DNA of 57,190 nt, taken from NCBI RefSeq assembly GCF_002551005.1, contig NZ_NVOY01000019.1, positions 1 to 57,190 on the forward strand, in the 5' to 3' direction. Shown piece by piece: positions 45,233 to 55,811 of the stretch (within the stretch, counting starts at the first letter, position 1; each line of letters starts with the position of its first letter). This stretch comes from Bacillus pseudomycoides (GTDB lineage: Bacteria; Bacillota; Bacilli; Bacillales; Bacillaceae_G). Both the position numbers and the translations under genes were made by a program. Under the pieces are notes generated by a model. The model was given only the letters and a program-made list of their open reading frames with translations. It had not been told where the DNA came from and did not search any database.

Positions 45233-45978
45233 TGATTATTTGCAAAACTCCTCGCGAAATTCAGATTATGCGAGAAGCTGGCAAGATTGTTGCTTTAACT
45301 CATCAAGAGTTAAAAAAGCATATTGCCCCAGGAATTACAACGAAAGAGCTCGATCAAATAGCGGAAAAAACGATTCTAAAATATGGTGCTGTGCCATCTT
45401 TTAAAGGATACAACGGATTTCCGGGAAGCATTTGTGCTTCGGTAAACGAAGAGCTTGTACACGGGATTCCAGGAAAGCGCAAGCTCCAAGAAGGCGATAT
45501 TATTAGTATCGATATTGGTGCGAAATACAATGGATACCATGGAGATTCTGCATGGACTTATCCAGTAGGAAACATTTCTGAATCTGTTCAAAAGCTACTT
45601 GATGTCACAGAAAAATCGTTGTATCTTGGTCTAGAACACGCAAAACCGGGCGAGCGATTATCTAATATTTCACATGCGATTCAAACGTATGTTGAAGATA
45701 GTGGATTCTCGATCGTTAGGGAGTATGTCGGTCACGGAATCGGGCAAGACTTACATGAAGACCCACAAATCCCGCACTATGGTCCACCAAATCAAGGGCC
45801 TAGATTAAAACCGGGAATGGTCATTTGTGTTGAGCCGATGGTGAACCAAGGAAGACGATATGTAAAAACACTATCTGATGACTGGACAGTGGTAACGGTA
45901 GATGGTAAATGGTGTGCACATTTTGAGCACACGATTGCTCTTACAGAAGCAGGATACGAAATCCTTACCACTTTATAG
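45232..45978 (+). CDS. map: Methionine aminopeptidase, type I
   Basis: A 248-aa dinuclear metal enzyme removing N-terminal methionine. Metal ligands are seen in [17 protein letters not shown] (two Asp), [12 protein letters not shown] (His), VCVEPMV (Glu) and HFEHTIAL (Glu). It is coupled to adk by a one-base overlap. Confidence 0.97.
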
Positions 45979-46045
45979 GTAGCTGGCTCTCCGGAATTTC
46001 AGAACAGTGTAGAATGTTACTGATTTGAAGAAGGGAGAACATTGA

Positions 46046-46264
46046 ATGGCTAAAGATGATGTAATTGAAGTCGAAGGTACCGTTATTGAAACGTTGCCAA
46101 ATGCTATGTTCAAAGTAGAATTAGAGAATGGGCATGTTGTATTGGCTCACGTTTCTGGTAAAATCCGTATGAACTTCATTCGTATTTTACCAGGAGATAA
46201 AGTTACGGTAGAATTATCTCCGTACGATTTAAATCGTGGTCGTATCACGTACCGCTTTAAATAA
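46046..46264 (+). CDS. infA: Translation initiation factor IF-1
   Basis: A 72-aa OB-fold factor occupying the ribosomal A site during initiation. [22 protein letters not shown] and [15 protein letters not shown] are diagnostic. ATG 46046 follows GAAGGGAGA. Only 67 bases separate it from map, so the small KOW gene ybzG seen here in B. subtilis is absent. Confidence 0.98.
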   Translation: MAKDDVIEVEGTVIETLPNAMFKVELENGHVVLAHVSGKIRMNFIRILPGDKVTVELSPYDLNRGRITYRFK

Positions 46265-46269
46265 TATAG

Positions 46270-46413
<144 letters not shown>

Positions 46414-46434
46414 TCAGAAGGAGGTGCATTCGGA

Positions 46435-46800
46435 ATGGCACGTATCGCAGGTGTAGATATTCCTCGTGACAAACGCGTTGTTATTTCTTTAACTTACGTA
46501 TTCGGCATTGGTCGCACAACTGCTGAAAAAATTCTTGCTGAAGCTGGTGTTTCTTCAGAAACACGAGTTCGCGATTTAACAGAAGACGAATTAGGACGTA
46601 TCCGTGATATCGTCGATCGTATCAAAGTTGAAGGAGACCTTCGTCGTGAAGTTTCTCTTAACATTAAACGTCTAATGGAGATCGGTTCTTACCGTGGTCT
46701 TCGTCACCGTCGTGGTTTACCAGTTCGTGGTCAAAACTCTAAAAACAATGCTCGTACACGTAAAGGTCCACGTCGTACAGTAGCAAATAAAAAGAAATAA
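46435..46800 (+). CDS. rpsM: 30S ribosomal protein S13
   Basis: A 121-aa head protein touching P-site tRNA and bridging to the large subunit. [26 protein letters not shown] and the basic tail [22 protein letters not shown] 46435 follows AAGGAGGTG. Confidence 0.98.
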   Translation: MARIAGVDIPRDKRVVISLTYVFGIGRTTAEKILAEAGVSSETRVRDLTEDELGRIRDIVDRIKVEGDLRREVSLNIKRLMEIGSYRGLRHRRGLPVRGQNSKNNARTRKGPRRTVANKKK

Positions 46801-46803
46801 TAA

Positions 46804-47214
<411 letters not shown>

Positions 47215-47329
47215 TTTTTCTGTATAGAATTTTCCCTTTTGTCTATAATGGATATGATGCATTATCGAGAAATTTCGTACAGAAACATCGCTTGTTGTGC
47301 ACAATCGGGAACTGCCTAAGGGGGACTTT

Positions 47330-47362
47330 CGGTTAAACAGAGGTTTTTCCTTTGTTTAGCCG
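47330..47362 (+). other. 14-bp hairpin between rpsK and rpoA
   Basis: CGGTTAAACAGAGG (47330-47343) pairs along its whole length with CCTTTGTTTAGCCG (47349-47362), including two G-U pairs, around a TTTTT loop. It lies 32 bases before the rpoA start, with no T tract after it. A TATAAT at 47244-47249 lacks a good -35. Confidence 0.65.
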
Positions 47363-47394
47363 GAGTTTCGACGTTTTGAAGGAGGGTTTAGTTA

Positions 47395-48339
47395 ATGATT
47401 GAAATTGAAAAACCGAAAATCGAAACGGTTGAGCTTAACGAAGATGCTAAGTATGGTAAATTCGTTATTGAACCGCTTGAGCGTGGATATGGTACTACTT
47501 TGGGTAACTCCTTACGTCGTATCCTTTTATCCTCACTCCCTGGTGCCGCTGTTACTGCCATCCAAATCGATGGCGTATTACACGAATTTTCGACAGTTGA
47601 GGGCGTAGTAGAAGATGTTACAACGATCATCTTAAACTTGAAAAAGTTAGCTCTCAAAATCTACTCTGAAGAAGAGAAGACTCTCGAAATCGATGTACAG
47701 GGCGAAGGTATTGTCACAGCTGCTGATATTACTCACGATAGTGATGTTGAAATCTTAAATCCAGATTTATACATTGCAACGTTAGCAAAGGATGCGCATT
47801 TCCGCGTGCGTTTAACTGCAAAGCGTGGCCGTGGGTATACGCCGGCTGATGCAAATAAGAGCGAGGATCAACCAATAGGTGTAATTCCTATTGATTCTAT
47901 TTATACTCCAGTATCACGTGTGACTTACCAAGTGGAAAAGACACGTGTTGGACAAGTGGCAAATTATGATAAGCTTACGCTTGATGTATGGACGGATGGA
48001 AGCATCGGGCCAAAAGAAGCTATCTCTTTAGGTGCCAAAATCTTAACAGAGCATTTAAACATCTTTGTTGGTTTAACTGACGAAGCACAAAATGCTGAGA
48101 TTATGGTCGAAAAGGAAGAAGATCAAAAAGAAAAAGTTCTAGAAATGACAATTGAAGAACTTGATCTTTCTGTTCGTTCTTATAATTGCCTAAAACGTGC
48201 AGGTATTAACACTGTACAAGAGCTTGCGAATAAAACTGAAGAAGATATGATGAAAGTTCGTAACTTAGGACGTAAATCTTTAGAAGAAGTTAAGCATAAG
48301 CTAGAAGAATTAGGTTTAGGCTTACGTAAAGACGACTGA
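47395..48339 (+). CDS. rpoA: DNA-directed RNA polymerase subunit alpha
   Basis: A 314-aa subunit that starts polymerase assembly and contacts activators. The N-terminal domain (1-about 230) has [20 protein letters not shown]; the C-terminal domain (about 245-310) has [17 protein letters not shown] and the UP-element-binding [16 protein letters not shown] 47395 follows GAAGGAGGG. Confidence 0.98.
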   Translation: MIEIEKPKIETVELNEDAKYGKFVIEPLERGYGTTLGNSLRRILLSSLPGAAVTAIQIDGVLHEFSTVEGVVEDVTTIILNLKKLALKIYSEEEKTLEIDVQGEGIVTAADITHDSDVEILNPDLYIATLAKDAHFRVRLTAKRGRGYTPADANKSEDQPIGVIPIDSIYTPVSRVTYQVEKTRVGQVANYDKLTLDVWTDGSIGPKEAISLGAKILTEHLNIFVGLTDEAQNAEIMVEKEEDQKEKVLEMTIEELDLSVRSYNCLKRAGINTVQELANKTEEDMMKVRNLGRKSLEEVKHKLEELGLGLRKDD

Positions 48340-48374
48340 GGATTTAAATTCATCAACGAAGGAGGGAACTACGA

Positions 48375-48737
48375 ATGGCATACAGAAAATTAGGCCGTAC
48401 AAGCGCGCAACGTAAAGCTATGTTACGTGACTTAACTACTGATTTAATTATCAACGAGCGCATTCAAACGACAGAAACTCGTGCAAAAGAACTTCGTTCT
48501 GTAGTGGAAAAAATGATCACTTTAGGTAAACGCGGAGATCTTCATGCTCGTCGTCAAGCAGCTGCTTACATTCGTAATGAAGTTGCTAATGCTGAGACTG
48601 GTCAAGATGCATTACAAAAATTATTCGCTGATGTAGCTCCACGCTATGCTGAGCGTCAAGGCGGATACACTCGTATTGCAAAAATTGGTCCACGTCGCGG
48701 TGACGCTGCACCAATGGTAATTATCGAGTTAGTATAA
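48375..48737 (+). CDS. rplQ: 50S ribosomal protein L17
   Basis: A 120-aa tunnel-exit protein. [35 protein letters not shown] and [14 protein letters not shown] are typical. ATG 48375 follows GAAGGAGGG. Last gene of the S10-spc-alpha cluster, followed by a terminator. Confidence 0.98.
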   Translation: MAYRKLGRTSAQRKAMLRDLTTDLIINERIQTTETRAKELRSVVEKMITLGKRGDLHARRQAAAYIRNEVANAETGQDALQKLFADVAPRYAERQGGYTRIAKIGPRRGDAAPMVIIELV

Positions 48738-48745
48738 TGACAAGC

Positions 48746-48797
48746 AAAAGGGCAGGACAGTACTTTTTAAGTAACTGGTCATGGCCCTTTTTTTTTA
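48746..48797 (+). terminator. Terminator of the S10-spc-alpha cluster
   Basis: AAAAGGGC (48746-48753) pairs with GCCCTTTT after an inner CAGTACTT/AAGTAACTG hairpin; a run of nine T follows. Confidence 0.9.
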
Positions 48798-48893
48798 AGT
48801 ATAGAAGAAAACGTTTATCTTGCTATTTGCGGGCGGTAAAACTCCTATTTCAAGATTCAGAGAGAAGTGAGAGATAACTGCTAGCATGCGCAA

Positions 48894-48938
48894 GGTTGGT
48901 GAGCTTTTCGTCTCCCATGGATGGAAGTTTCACTTTAT
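48894..48938 (+). repeat. Decayed copy of the intergenic repeat near 9.8 kb
   Basis: TTGGTGAG, CTTTTC, CCCATGGATGGAAGTTTCACTTTAT align in order with the reverse strand of 9740-9800, with about 13 bases missing in the middle. It lies just before ecfA1, and reading frames that extend ecfA1 upstream run through it. Confidence 0.55.
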
Positions 48939-48969
48939 TTGGCTGAATAATGGAAGAGGGTGTCCACAA

Positions 48970-49812
48970 GTGAAAAAAGAGAAGCTTTGTGCTGAGAACA
49001 TATCATTTCAATATCCTCAAGCTGCTTCTTACGCCCTGCGTGACGTTTCATTCTCTTTATATGAAGGGGAATGGGTATCTATTATTGGGCAAAATGGGTC
49101 AGGGAAATCAACGCTTGCAAAATTATTAAATGGTTTGTTTTTACCATCAGCAGGAACAATTACTGTAAATGGAACACTTGTTTTGTCAGAAGAAACTGTA
49201 TGGGATATTCGAAAACAGATTGGAATGGTTTTTCAAAACCCGGATAATCAATTTGTCGGAACAACTGTACAGGATGATGTTGTCTTTGGGCTTGAGAATG
49301 CCGGAATGCCCAGGGAACTAATGGTAGAACGTATGAAACACGCTTTGGAGCTCGTGCGAATGGAAGAGTTTCAAGATGAAGAACCTCACTATTTATCGGG
49401 TGGACAAAAGCAGCGCGTTGCAATTGCCGGCGTACTAGCACTCCAGCCGTCTATTTTAGTATTAGATGAGGCAACGTCTATGCTTGATCCCCAAGGCCGT
49501 AAAGAAGTGGTAGAAACGGTAAGGGACCTTGTTCGTACGAAGGGAATTACAGTTCTTTCGATTACTCACGACTTAGAAGAAGCGGCGCAGTCTGATCGGA
49601 TTATTATTTTAAATCGCGGAGAATTACTAGAAGAGGGAACACCTGAACACATTTTTCAATCACCGAAAATGCTGCAAGAAATCGGTTTAGACGTACCATT
49701 TTCAGTGAAAATGGCAGAATTATTGAAAAGCAATCAAATTCCTTTACAATTAATGCATCTTACAATGGAAAGTTTGGTGAGCGAACTTTGGAGATTACAT
49801 TCCAAAAAGTAG
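48970..49812 (+). CDS. ecfA1: ECF transporter ATPase EcfA1
   Basis: A 280-aa ATPase of the energy-coupling factor module shared by several vitamin-uptake S components. Walker [11 protein letters not shown]-loop FQNPDNQF, signature [12 protein letters not shown] and Walker [14 protein letters not shown] take GTG 48970, after GAAGAGGGTG; the 28 extra upstream codons run through a repeat and lack similarity. Overlaps ecfA2 by 25 bases. Confidence 0.95.
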   Translation: MKKEKLCAENISFQYPQAASYALRDVSFSLYEGEWVSIIGQNGSGKSTLAKLLNGLFLPSAGTITVNGTLVLSEETVWDIRKQIGMVFQNPDNQFVGTTVQDDVVFGLENAGMPRELMVERMKHALELVRMEEFQDEEPHYLSGGQKQRVAIAGVLALQPSILVLDEATSMLDPQGRKEVVETVRDLVRTKGITVLSITHDLEEAAQSDRIIILNRGELLEEGTPEHIFQSPKMLQEIGLDVPFSVKMAELLKSNQIPLQLMHLTMESLVSELWRLHSKK

Positions 49813-50669
49813 AGCATCGTTATCAATATAAAACCCCATTTGAAAAACGAGCCCTTTACGATATAGATATTTCGCTTCCTAGTGGTGGCTATTATGCCAT
49901 TATCGGTCATACAGGATCGGGTAAGTCAACGATGATTCAACATTTAAATGGCTTATTGCAACCAACGAGTGGTGCTGTTCAAATTGGGGAATATAGCATT
50001 TCATCTCAAAAGAAAGCGAAAAAATTAAAACCTCTTCGAAAAAAAGTAGGAGTTGTTTTTCAATTTCCAGAACATCAGTTATTTGAAGAAACTGTAGAAA
50101 AAGATATTTGCTTTGGGCCTTTAAATTTTGGTGTATCTGAAGAAGCGGCGAAGCAAAAGGCAAAAGATGCCATTCGATTAGTTGGGCTATCAGAGGAGCT
50201 ATTAGAACGATCTCCGTTTGAGTTAAGCGGTGGACAAATGAGACGCGTTGCTATAGCGGGTGTACTCGCGATGGAGCCTGAAGTATTAGTATTAGATGAA
50301 CCAACAGCAGGACTTGATCCTAAGGGCCAAAATGAGCTTATGGAGATGTTCTATCATCTTCACAAGCAAAAAAATCTTACGGTGATTCTTGTGACACATA
50401 ATATGGAGGATGCTGCAAAATATGCAGACAACATTGTTGTGATGCATAAAGGAACGGTCTTTTTGCAAGGAACATCAGAGGAAGTCTTTACGCATGCAGA
50501 TGAGCTTGAACAAATCGGTGTATCTCTTCCGATGTCGCTAAAGTATAAGCGAGAAATTGAAGAGAAATTAGGAATCTCTATACCGAAAGCCACCTTGTCT
50601 TTAGAAGATTTAGCAGATGAAGTCATACAACTGTTTAGAAAAGGTGGGGATTCATCATGCAGCAGCTAA
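49788..50669 (+). CDS. ecfA2: ECF transporter ATPase EcfA2
   Basis: A 293-aa second ATPase of the ECF module. Walker [11 protein letters not shown]-loop [13 protein letters not shown], signature [13 protein letters not shown], Walker [16 protein letters not shown] 49788 lies in the end of ecfA1, with GGTGAG as ribosome site. Overlaps ecfT by 13 bases; the three proteins are made together. Confidence 0.95.
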   Translation: MEITFQKVEHRYQYKTPFEKRALYDIDISLPSGGYYAIIGHTGSGKSTMIQHLNGLLQPTSGAVQIGEYSISSQKKAKKLKPLRKKVGVVFQFPEHQLFEETVEKDICFGPLNFGVSEEAAKQKAKDAIRLVGLSEELLERSPFELSGGQMRRVAIAGVLAMEPEVLVLDEPTAGLDPKGQNELMEMFYHLHKQKNLTVILVTHNMEDAAKYADNIVVMHKGTVFLQGTSEEVFTHADELEQIGVSLPMSLKYKREIEEKLGISIPKATLSLEDLADEVIQLFRKGGDSSCSS

Positions 50670-51451
50670 TTATTGGAAGATATATTCCGGGAGAATCTGC
50701 TATTCATAGACTGGATCCTCGTACAAAACTGTTAATGGTCTTTTTATATGTATTTATTGTATTTTTAGCAAATAATGCAATTTCATACGGCCTGCTATTT
50801 TTGTATGCACTCATTGCTTTGTTTTTTGCAAAAGTGCCGATTCGTTATATTCTTTCTGGGTTAAAACCCATTTTGTGGATTTTTTTATTCACGTTTTTTC
50901 TGCACATTTTTACAACAAAAGAAGGTGCTGTACTCGTTCAATTTGGATGGTTTTCTATATATGAGAAAGGGCTGGAGCAGGGGATTTTTATTTCTATTCG
51001 GTTTTTTGTCATTATTTTAATGACGACCCTACTAACATTAACGACAACACCAATTGAAATTACAGATGGGTTGGAGACGCTGTTGCATCCATTAAAACGC
51101 ATAAAAGTTCCTGTTCACGAAATCGCACTTATGATGTCTATTTCCTTGCGCTTTATTCCAACTTTGATGGATGAAACAAGTAAAATTATGAAAGCACAAG
51201 CTTCTCGAGGTATAGACTTTGCAGGTGGTCCAATGAAAGACAGGCTGAAAGCGATTATCTCGTTACTTGTACCACTATTTATTAGTGCGTTTAAACGTGC
51301 AGAAGACTTAGCAATTGCGATGGAAGCACGAGGTTATCAAAGCAACGGATACCGTACAAAATTTCGGCAGTTAGAATGGAAATGGATTGATACATTGACG
51401 CTTTTAAGCCTATTTGCTTTAGCGTGTATTTTAATTTTAGTTCGATCGTAA
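50657..51451 (+). CDS. ecfT: ECF transporter transmembrane subunit EcfT
   Basis: A 264-aa membrane subunit linking the two ATPases to substrate-specific S proteins. About six hydrophobic spans, and the two Ala-Arg-Gly-type coupling motifs in QASRGIDF and EARGYQSN. No S component gene is in the window, so the module probably serves several encoded elsewhere. truA starts 14 bases after it. Confidence 0.95.
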   Translation: MQQLIIGRYIPGESAIHRLDPRTKLLMVFLYVFIVFLANNAISYGLLFLYALIALFFAKVPIRYILSGLKPILWIFLFTFFLHIFTTKEGAVLVQFGWFSIYEKGLEQGIFISIRFFVIILMTTLLTLTTTPIEITDGLETLLHPLKRIKVPVHEIALMMSISLRFIPTLMDETSKIMKAQASRGIDFAGGPMKDRLKAIISLLVPLFISAFKRAEDLAIAMEARGYQSNGYRTKFRQLEWKWIDTLTLLSLFALACILILVRS

Positions 51452-51465
51452 TGGAGAGTATGAAT

Positions 51466-52209
51466 ATGGAAAGAATAAAATGCACAGTTTCGTATGATGG
51501 AATTAATTTTTGTGGATATCAAATTCAACCGAATCAACGTACTGTTCAACAAGAAATAGAGAAAGCCCTGCAAAAAGTGCATAAAGGGGAAGCTATTCGT
51601 GTACAAGCATCAGGAAGAACAGATTCCAACGTTCATGCCAAAGGTCAGGTGATTCATTTTGATACGCCGCTATCATTAACAGGAGAGCAATGGATGGCGG
51701 CTTTGAATACAATGCTGCCAGATGATATTACTGTGGAGCAGGCTGAGAAAAAAACGTTAGATTTTCATGCAAGGTACGGTGTTGTAAAAAAAGAATATCG
51801 CTACCGTGTATTATTATCTAAAAAAACTGATGTATTCCGTAGAAATTACGTATATCAGTATCCATATGCATTAGAAGTAGAATCTATCCGAAAAGCAATT
51901 CCTTATTTTATTGGAACACATGATTTTACTTCATTTTGTTCGGCAAAAACTGATAAAAAAGATAAAGTGCGAACAATTTATGAAATAGATTTAATAGAAC
52001 AAGGTGATGAATTAGTCTTTCGCTTTGTTGGAAATGGTTTTTTATATAACATGGTTCGAATTATTGTCGGTACGCTGCTTAGCGTCGGTCAAGGGAAAAT
52101 TGCTCCTGAAAGCATTTCAGACATTTTAAAAAAACAAGACCGCCGTTTTGCTGGGAAGATGGTACCGGGGCAAGGCCTTTATTTATGGGAGGTCAACTAT
52201 AACAACTAA
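51466..52209 (+). CDS. truA: tRNA pseudouridine synthase A
   Basis: A 247-aa enzyme making pseudouridine at tRNA positions 38-40. Catalytic Asp53 is in [10 protein letters not shown]; other motifs are [21 protein letters not shown] and [11 protein letters not shown]. Of several in-frame ATGs I choose 51466, which gives the family start [12 protein letters not shown] and good spacing to GGAGAG. Confidence 0.95.
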   Translation: MERIKCTVSYDGINFCGYQIQPNQRTVQQEIEKALQKVHKGEAIRVQASGRTDSNVHAKGQVIHFDTPLSLTGEQWMAALNTMLPDDITVEQAEKKTLDFHARYGVVKKEYRYRVLLSKKTDVFRRNYVYQYPYALEVESIRKAIPYFIGTHDFTSFCSAKTDKKDKVRTIYEIDLIEQGDELVFRFVGNGFLYNMVRIIVGTLLSVGQGKIAPESISDILKKQDRRFAGKMVPGQGLYLWEVNYNN

Positions 52210-52227
52210 TCCTGGTGTAACATTTGC

Positions 52228-52256
52228 TTGACATTAGAAACTCAAAAGGATATCAT
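52228..52256 (+). promoter_or_regulatory. Sigma-A promoter of rplM-rpsI
   Basis: TTGACA (52228-52233) and TATCAT (52251-52256), spacer 17; start near 52263. Confidence 0.85.
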
Positions 52257-52262
52257 AACATA

Positions 52263-52325
52263 TGGTATTGTTTCTAAAACCACGATTAGCCCCGGAAGGA
52301 AATCGTGTTTAAGATAAACAATAGA
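52263..52325 (+). promoter_or_regulatory. L13 leader (autoregulatory RNA)
   Basis: CACGATT (52281-52287) / AATCGTG (52301-52307) around TAGCCCCGGAAGG, with TTGTTT and AAACAA flanks that can pair outside, matches the L13 leader seen before rplM in Bacillus. L13 probably binds and represses. Confidence 0.82.
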
Positions 52326-52364
52326 TTTTTTCTATGGAAAAGATAACGAGTAGGAGGGAAACAA

Positions 52365-52802
52365 ATGCGTACGACTTTTATGGCAAAAGCTAACGAAGTT
52401 GAGCGTAAATGGTATGTGATTGACGCTGAAGGTCAAACTTTAGGTCGTCTTTCTAGTGAAGTAGCATCCATTTTACGTGGTAAAAACAAACCAACATTTA
52501 CACCACACGTTGACACGGGTGATCATGTAATTATTATTAACGCTGAGAAAATTCACTTAACAGGTAATAAATTAAACGATAAAATTTACTACCGTCACAC
52601 TAACCACCCAGGTGGACTTAAACAAAGAACAGCTCTAGAAATGCGTACAAACTACCCTGTACAAATGTTAGAGCTTGCTATTAAAGGCATGCTTCCAAAA
52701 GGACGTTTAGGACGTCAGATGTCTAAAAAATTAAATGTGTATGCTGGATCTGAGCATCCACATCAAGCACAAAAACCAGAAGTTTACGAACTTCGCGGAT
52801 AA
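52365..52802 (+). CDS. rplM: 50S ribosomal protein L13
   Basis: A 145-aa early-assembly protein. [33 protein letters not shown] and [13 protein letters not shown] are typical. ATG 52365 follows TAGGAGGGA; a second ATG six codons in (MAKANEV) is less likely. Preceded by its leader. Confidence 0.97.
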   Translation: MRTTFMAKANEVERKWYVIDAEGQTLGRLSSEVASILRGKNKPTFTPHVDTGDHVIIINAEKIHLTGNKLNDKIYYRHTNHPGGLKQRTALEMRTNYPVQMLELAIKGMLPKGRLGRQMSKKLNVYAGSEHPHQAQKPEVYELRG

Positions 52803-52823
52803 TTAATTAAAGGAGGGCTTACT

Positions 52824-53216
52824 TTGGCACAGGTACAATACAATGGTACTGGACGTCGTAAGAGTTCGGTAGCACGCGTACGCCTAGTTCCAGGCGAAGG
52901 ACGCGTTATCATTAACGGTCGTGATTTTGAAAACTATATCCCATTTGCTGCATTACGTGAAGTAGTGAAACAACCTCTAGTTGCAACAGAAACTTTAGGT
53001 AACTACGATGTACTTGTAAATGTACATGGCGGTGGATACACTGGTCAAGCTGGTGCTATCCGTCATGGTATTTCTCGCGCTTTACTAAAAGCTGATCCAG
53101 AATACCGTTTAACATTAAAACGTGCAGGTCTATTAACTCGTGATGCACGTATGAAAGAGCGTAAAAAATACGGTCTTAAAGGTGCTCGTCGTGCACCTCA
53201 GTTCTCAAAACGTTAA
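52824..53216 (+). CDS. rpsI: 30S ribosomal protein S9
   Basis: A 130-aa head protein whose C-terminal tail reaches P-site tRNA (ends PQFSKR). [16 protein letters not shown] and [15 protein letters not shown] are diagnostic. TTG 52824 follows AAAGGAGGG. Followed by a terminator. Confidence 0.97.
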   Translation: MAQVQYNGTGRRKSSVARVRLVPGEGRVIINGRDFENYIPFAALREVVKQPLVATETLGNYDVLVNVHGGGYTGQAGAIRHGISRALLKADPEYRLTLKRAGLLTRDARMKERKKYGLKGARRAPQFSKR

Positions 53217-53230
53217 TTTTTGCGAACTTC

Positions 53231-53260
53231 AAACCTCAGCCTTTTGGCTGGGGTTTTTTT
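53231..53260 (+). terminator. Terminator after rpsI
   Basis: AACCTCAGCC / GGCTGGGGTT (53232-53241 with 53246-53255), loop TTTT, then a T run. Confidence 0.94.
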
Positions 53261-53379
53261 ATGTTCTTCAATATTTTTGTTAGCATCTCCTTCTTTGGAA
53301 TATTTTAGTGCTACCTTCTTGTGTATGCTTCCTACTGAGAAGTTTAGACTAATACGTACATAGGGAGGTTTTAAGTACT

Positions 53380-53808
53380 ATGAATGTTATTGTGAGTCTG
53401 AAAGAAAAACAAAGAGAAAAGCAACTGAAATATGAACGTAAAATATTGCGTGAATTATCATTGCAAACACTTAGAGCAAATATCCGTGATTGCTTTTGTA
53501 TGGATACATTTCATCGTCATTATGAAGATTATTGTATAGAATTGGGCATTGAGTCTTATTTATTAGGAGCTAGGTATAGTAAGTTTGGGTATTATGGAGA
53601 ATCGCTTTTAGATGTAAAGAACAGATCATCTCATGAAGAAATTCAATTAACAGAAATGCTGTTTCATTTTTTGACAAGTGTGCCTTTGCGTACTTTGGAA
53701 GAAAATGAAGATGAGCAGCTGTATCAATCGTGTCAGTACTTTATTAGCGCTTGGTGGAAACAAGGATATGAGAAGGGTGAGAAAAGATATCGCATGAAGC
53801 TGCATTAA
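53380..53808 (+). CDS. ybaK: YbaK, DUF2521-family protein of unknown function
   Basis: A 142-aa protein resembling the YbaK/DUF2521 family found next to cwlD in Bacillus. It is rich in charged residues with a Lys/Glu-rich N-terminal stretch (residues 7-30), has no signal peptide or membrane segment, and shows no catalytic motif I can name. ATG 53380 follows GGGAGG at a long spacing. The conserved link with cwlD hints at a sporulation role, unproven. Confidence 0.8.
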   Translation: MNVIVSLKEKQREKQLKYERKILRELSLQTLRANIRDCFCMDTFHRHYEDYCIELGIESYLLGARYSKFGYYGESLLDVKNRSSHEEIQLTEMLFHFLTSVPLRTLEENEDEQLYQSCQYFISAWWKQGYEKGEKRYRMKLH

Positions 53809-53874
53809 GAAAATCATAAACTTTCCTCGTGTCCCATATAAGTAAGTAGAGGGACTAGCTGAAGGGGGGAAGGT

Positions 53875-54588
53875 ATGAAAAAAATTCGGATTATTTCTTT
53901 TATGTTAGCAGCGGTGGTACTCTTTTTTTTAGTAAAGCAGGAATTTCAAATTACAAAATCATGGAGAGCATGGAACTTGCCTTTGTCTGGGAAAATTATT
54001 GTATTAGATGCTGGTCATGGTGGACCGGATGGAGGTGCGGTTGGCGGGGATGACATTGTTGAAAAAGATATTACACTGGAAATTACCAAAAAGGTACGAG
54101 ACTATTTGCAGGAGCAAGGAGCACTTGTTATTTTAACGCGCAATGGAGATTATGATTTGGCTGATAAAAGTACGAAGGGATATAGTCGCCGTAAAGCAGA
54201 GGATTTAAAAAAACGCGTAGAGATTATTAATAAGCCCGATGTTGATTTTTTTGTTAGTGTGCACTTGAATGCCCTCCCAAGTGGTAGCTCAAAAGGAGCA
54301 CAAACATTTTACTATCGTTCTTTAGTAGAAAACGAACGAGCAGCGAAATTTATTCAAGCTGAATTACGAACAAGTCTTGAGAATACAAATCGTTCGGCGA
54401 AAACAATTTCGCGCGTTTACTTATTGAAGCATGCGAAAACGCCAGGTGCATTAGTTGAAGCTGGATTTTTATCAAATGTAAATGAAAGATATTTATTGAA
54501 CTCAGAGAAATATCAGCAAAAAGTCGCTGCTGCTATATATCGCGGGGTCTTGCGATATTTTACTGAAAAAGGAAACCCTCCTGATTAA
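53875..54588 (+). CDS. cwlD: N-acetylmuramoyl-L-alanine amidase CwlD
   Basis: A 237-aa amidase required to make muramic-lactam in spore cortex, needed for germination. An N-terminal signal-anchor (about 5-20) is followed by an Amidase_3 domain with zinc ligands His48 (DAGHGG), Glu63 and His130 (SVHLNA) and catalytic Glu195 (VEAGFLSN). ATG 53875 follows AAGGGGGGAAGG. The stop codon lies inside the terminator hairpin. Confidence 0.96.
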   Translation: MKKIRIISFMLAAVVLFFLVKQEFQITKSWRAWNLPLSGKIIVLDAGHGGPDGGAVGGDDIVEKDITLEITKKVRDYLQEQGALVILTRNGDYDLADKSTKGYSRRKAEDLKKRVEIINKPDVDFFVSVHLNALPSGSSKGAQTFYYRSLVENERAAKFIQAELRTSLENTNRSAKTISRVYLLKHAKTPGALVEAGFLSNVNERYLLNSEKYQQKVAAAIYRGVLRYFTEKGNPPD

Positions 54589-54608
54589 ATTAAGGAGGGT
54601 TCTTCTTT
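54573..54608 (+). terminator. Terminator after cwlD, overlapping its stop
   Basis: AACCCTCC (54574-54581) / GGAGGGTT (54594-54601), a 12-base loop containing the cwlD stop, then CTTCTTT. Confidence 0.85.
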
Positions 54609-54722
54609 GTAACGGAGTTTTCCGAAAATATGCTATACTTACAATGAAAACGCATTTATTTTGTTTTAACGGCAATTACATGCTCGTAAGAACTTAATTT
54701 TATCCAGGGGGCGGGACAGATT

Positions 54723-55784
54723 ATGGTAACGAAAGAACAAGTAATGGGAGCACTTGAAGGGATTATAGATCCGTTTCTAAATAAAACATTAAAAGAAACA
54801 AATGCTATTAAAGAAGTTACAGTAAAGCCAGAAAAAGAACATGTTAGCATTAAAGTTGCAATTGTGAAAACAGGAACAGCGGAGCAAATGCAGCTGCAAG
54901 GAACAATTGTAAAATTGGTGAAAGAACTGGGAGCAGCGACAGTAGGTTTACGCTTTGCAGAATTTACTGAAGAGGAACGATTACAATTTTCTCCGCAAGA
55001 AGAGCAGAGTGAATCTTTATTATCACCGCATTCTAAAACAACTTTCTTAGCAGTAGCGAGTGGAAAAGGCGGTGTTGGAAAATCAACGGTTTCTGTAAAC
55101 TTAGCGATTTCTCTTGCCCGTTTAGGGAAAAAGGTTGGGATTGTTGATGCTGATATATACGGATTTAGTGTACCGGATATGATGGGGATTGAAAAACGTC
55201 CTATTGTACGCGGTGATCAAATCATTCCGGTAGAGCGTTTTGGTGTGAAAGTTATTTCTATGGGATTTTTCGTAGAAGATAACGCGCCTGTTATTTGGAG
55301 AGGTCCTATGCTTGGCAAAATGTTAAATCATTTCTTCACAGAAGTAGAGTGGGGCGACTTAGATTATTTAGTGTTAGACTTACCTCCAGGTACAGGTGAC
55401 GTAGCATTAGATGTACATTCAATGCTTCCGTCATGTAAAGAAATTATTGTAACAACACCGCATCCAACAGCAGCTTTTGTAGCAGCTAGAGCTGGTGCAA
55501 TGGCACTTCGTACAGAGCATGAGATTATTGGTGTTGTAGAAAATATGTCTTATTTCGAAAGTAAAGTAACTGGTGAAAAAGAATATGTATTCGGAAAAGG
55601 CGGAGGAGAAAAATTAGCAACAGAACTGCAGACAGAAGTACTTGGTCAAATTCCGCTTCAGCAACCAGATTGGAATACAGAAGAATTTGCTCCATCTGTA
55701 TACGGTGAAGAACATAAAATTGGAGTAATCTATAAACAAATTGCTCAGCAAGTAATTGAGAGAGCGGCAATTGAACAAAAATAA
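54723..55784 (+). CDS. salA: SalA/Mrp-family P-loop ATPase
   Basis: A 353-aa Mrp/NBP35-type ATPase. An N-terminal MIP18-like (DUF59) domain (about 3-85) is followed by the deviant Walker A GKGGVGKST (114-122) and LDLPPGTGD. The B. subtilis relative SalA represses scoC; other members carry iron-sulfur clusters, but no obvious CXXC pair is visible here. ATG 54723 lies after GGGGGCGGG. It is convergent with gerD. Confidence 0.92.
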   Translation: MVTKEQVMGALEGIIDPFLNKTLKETNAIKEVTVKPEKEHVSIKVAIVKTGTAEQMQLQGTIVKLVKELGAATVGLRFAEFTEEERLQFSPQEEQSESLLSPHSKTTFLAVASGKGGVGKSTVSVNLAISLARLGKKVGIVDADIYGFSVPDMMGIEKRPIVRGDQIIPVERFGVKVISMGFFVEDNAPVIWRGPMLGKMLNHFFTEVEWGDLDYLVLDLPPGTGDVALDVHSMLPSCKEIIVTTPHPTAAFVAARAGAMALRTEHEIIGVVENMSYFESKVTGEKEYVFGKGGGEKLATELQTEVLGQIPLQQPDWNTEEFAPSVYGEEHKIGVIYKQIAQQVIERAAIEQK

Positions 55785-55811
55785 CCCTCAGTACGAGGGT
55801 TATTTTTGTTC
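55773..55811. terminator. Bidirectional terminator between salA and gerD
   Basis: A perfect 17-bp stem (55773-55789 with 55795-55811) around AGTAC. Each arm carries the stop codon of one convergent gene, and A and T runs serve both directions. Confidence 0.95.

Noticed and set aside
47244-47249. TATAAT as an rpoA promoter
   Set aside because: No acceptable -35 at 16-18 bases upstream and no extended -10.
48886-48969. N-terminal extension of EcfA1 from ATG 48886
   Set aside because: The extra 28 codons run through a decayed intergenic repeat and lack family similarity; GTG 48970 has a good ribosome site.
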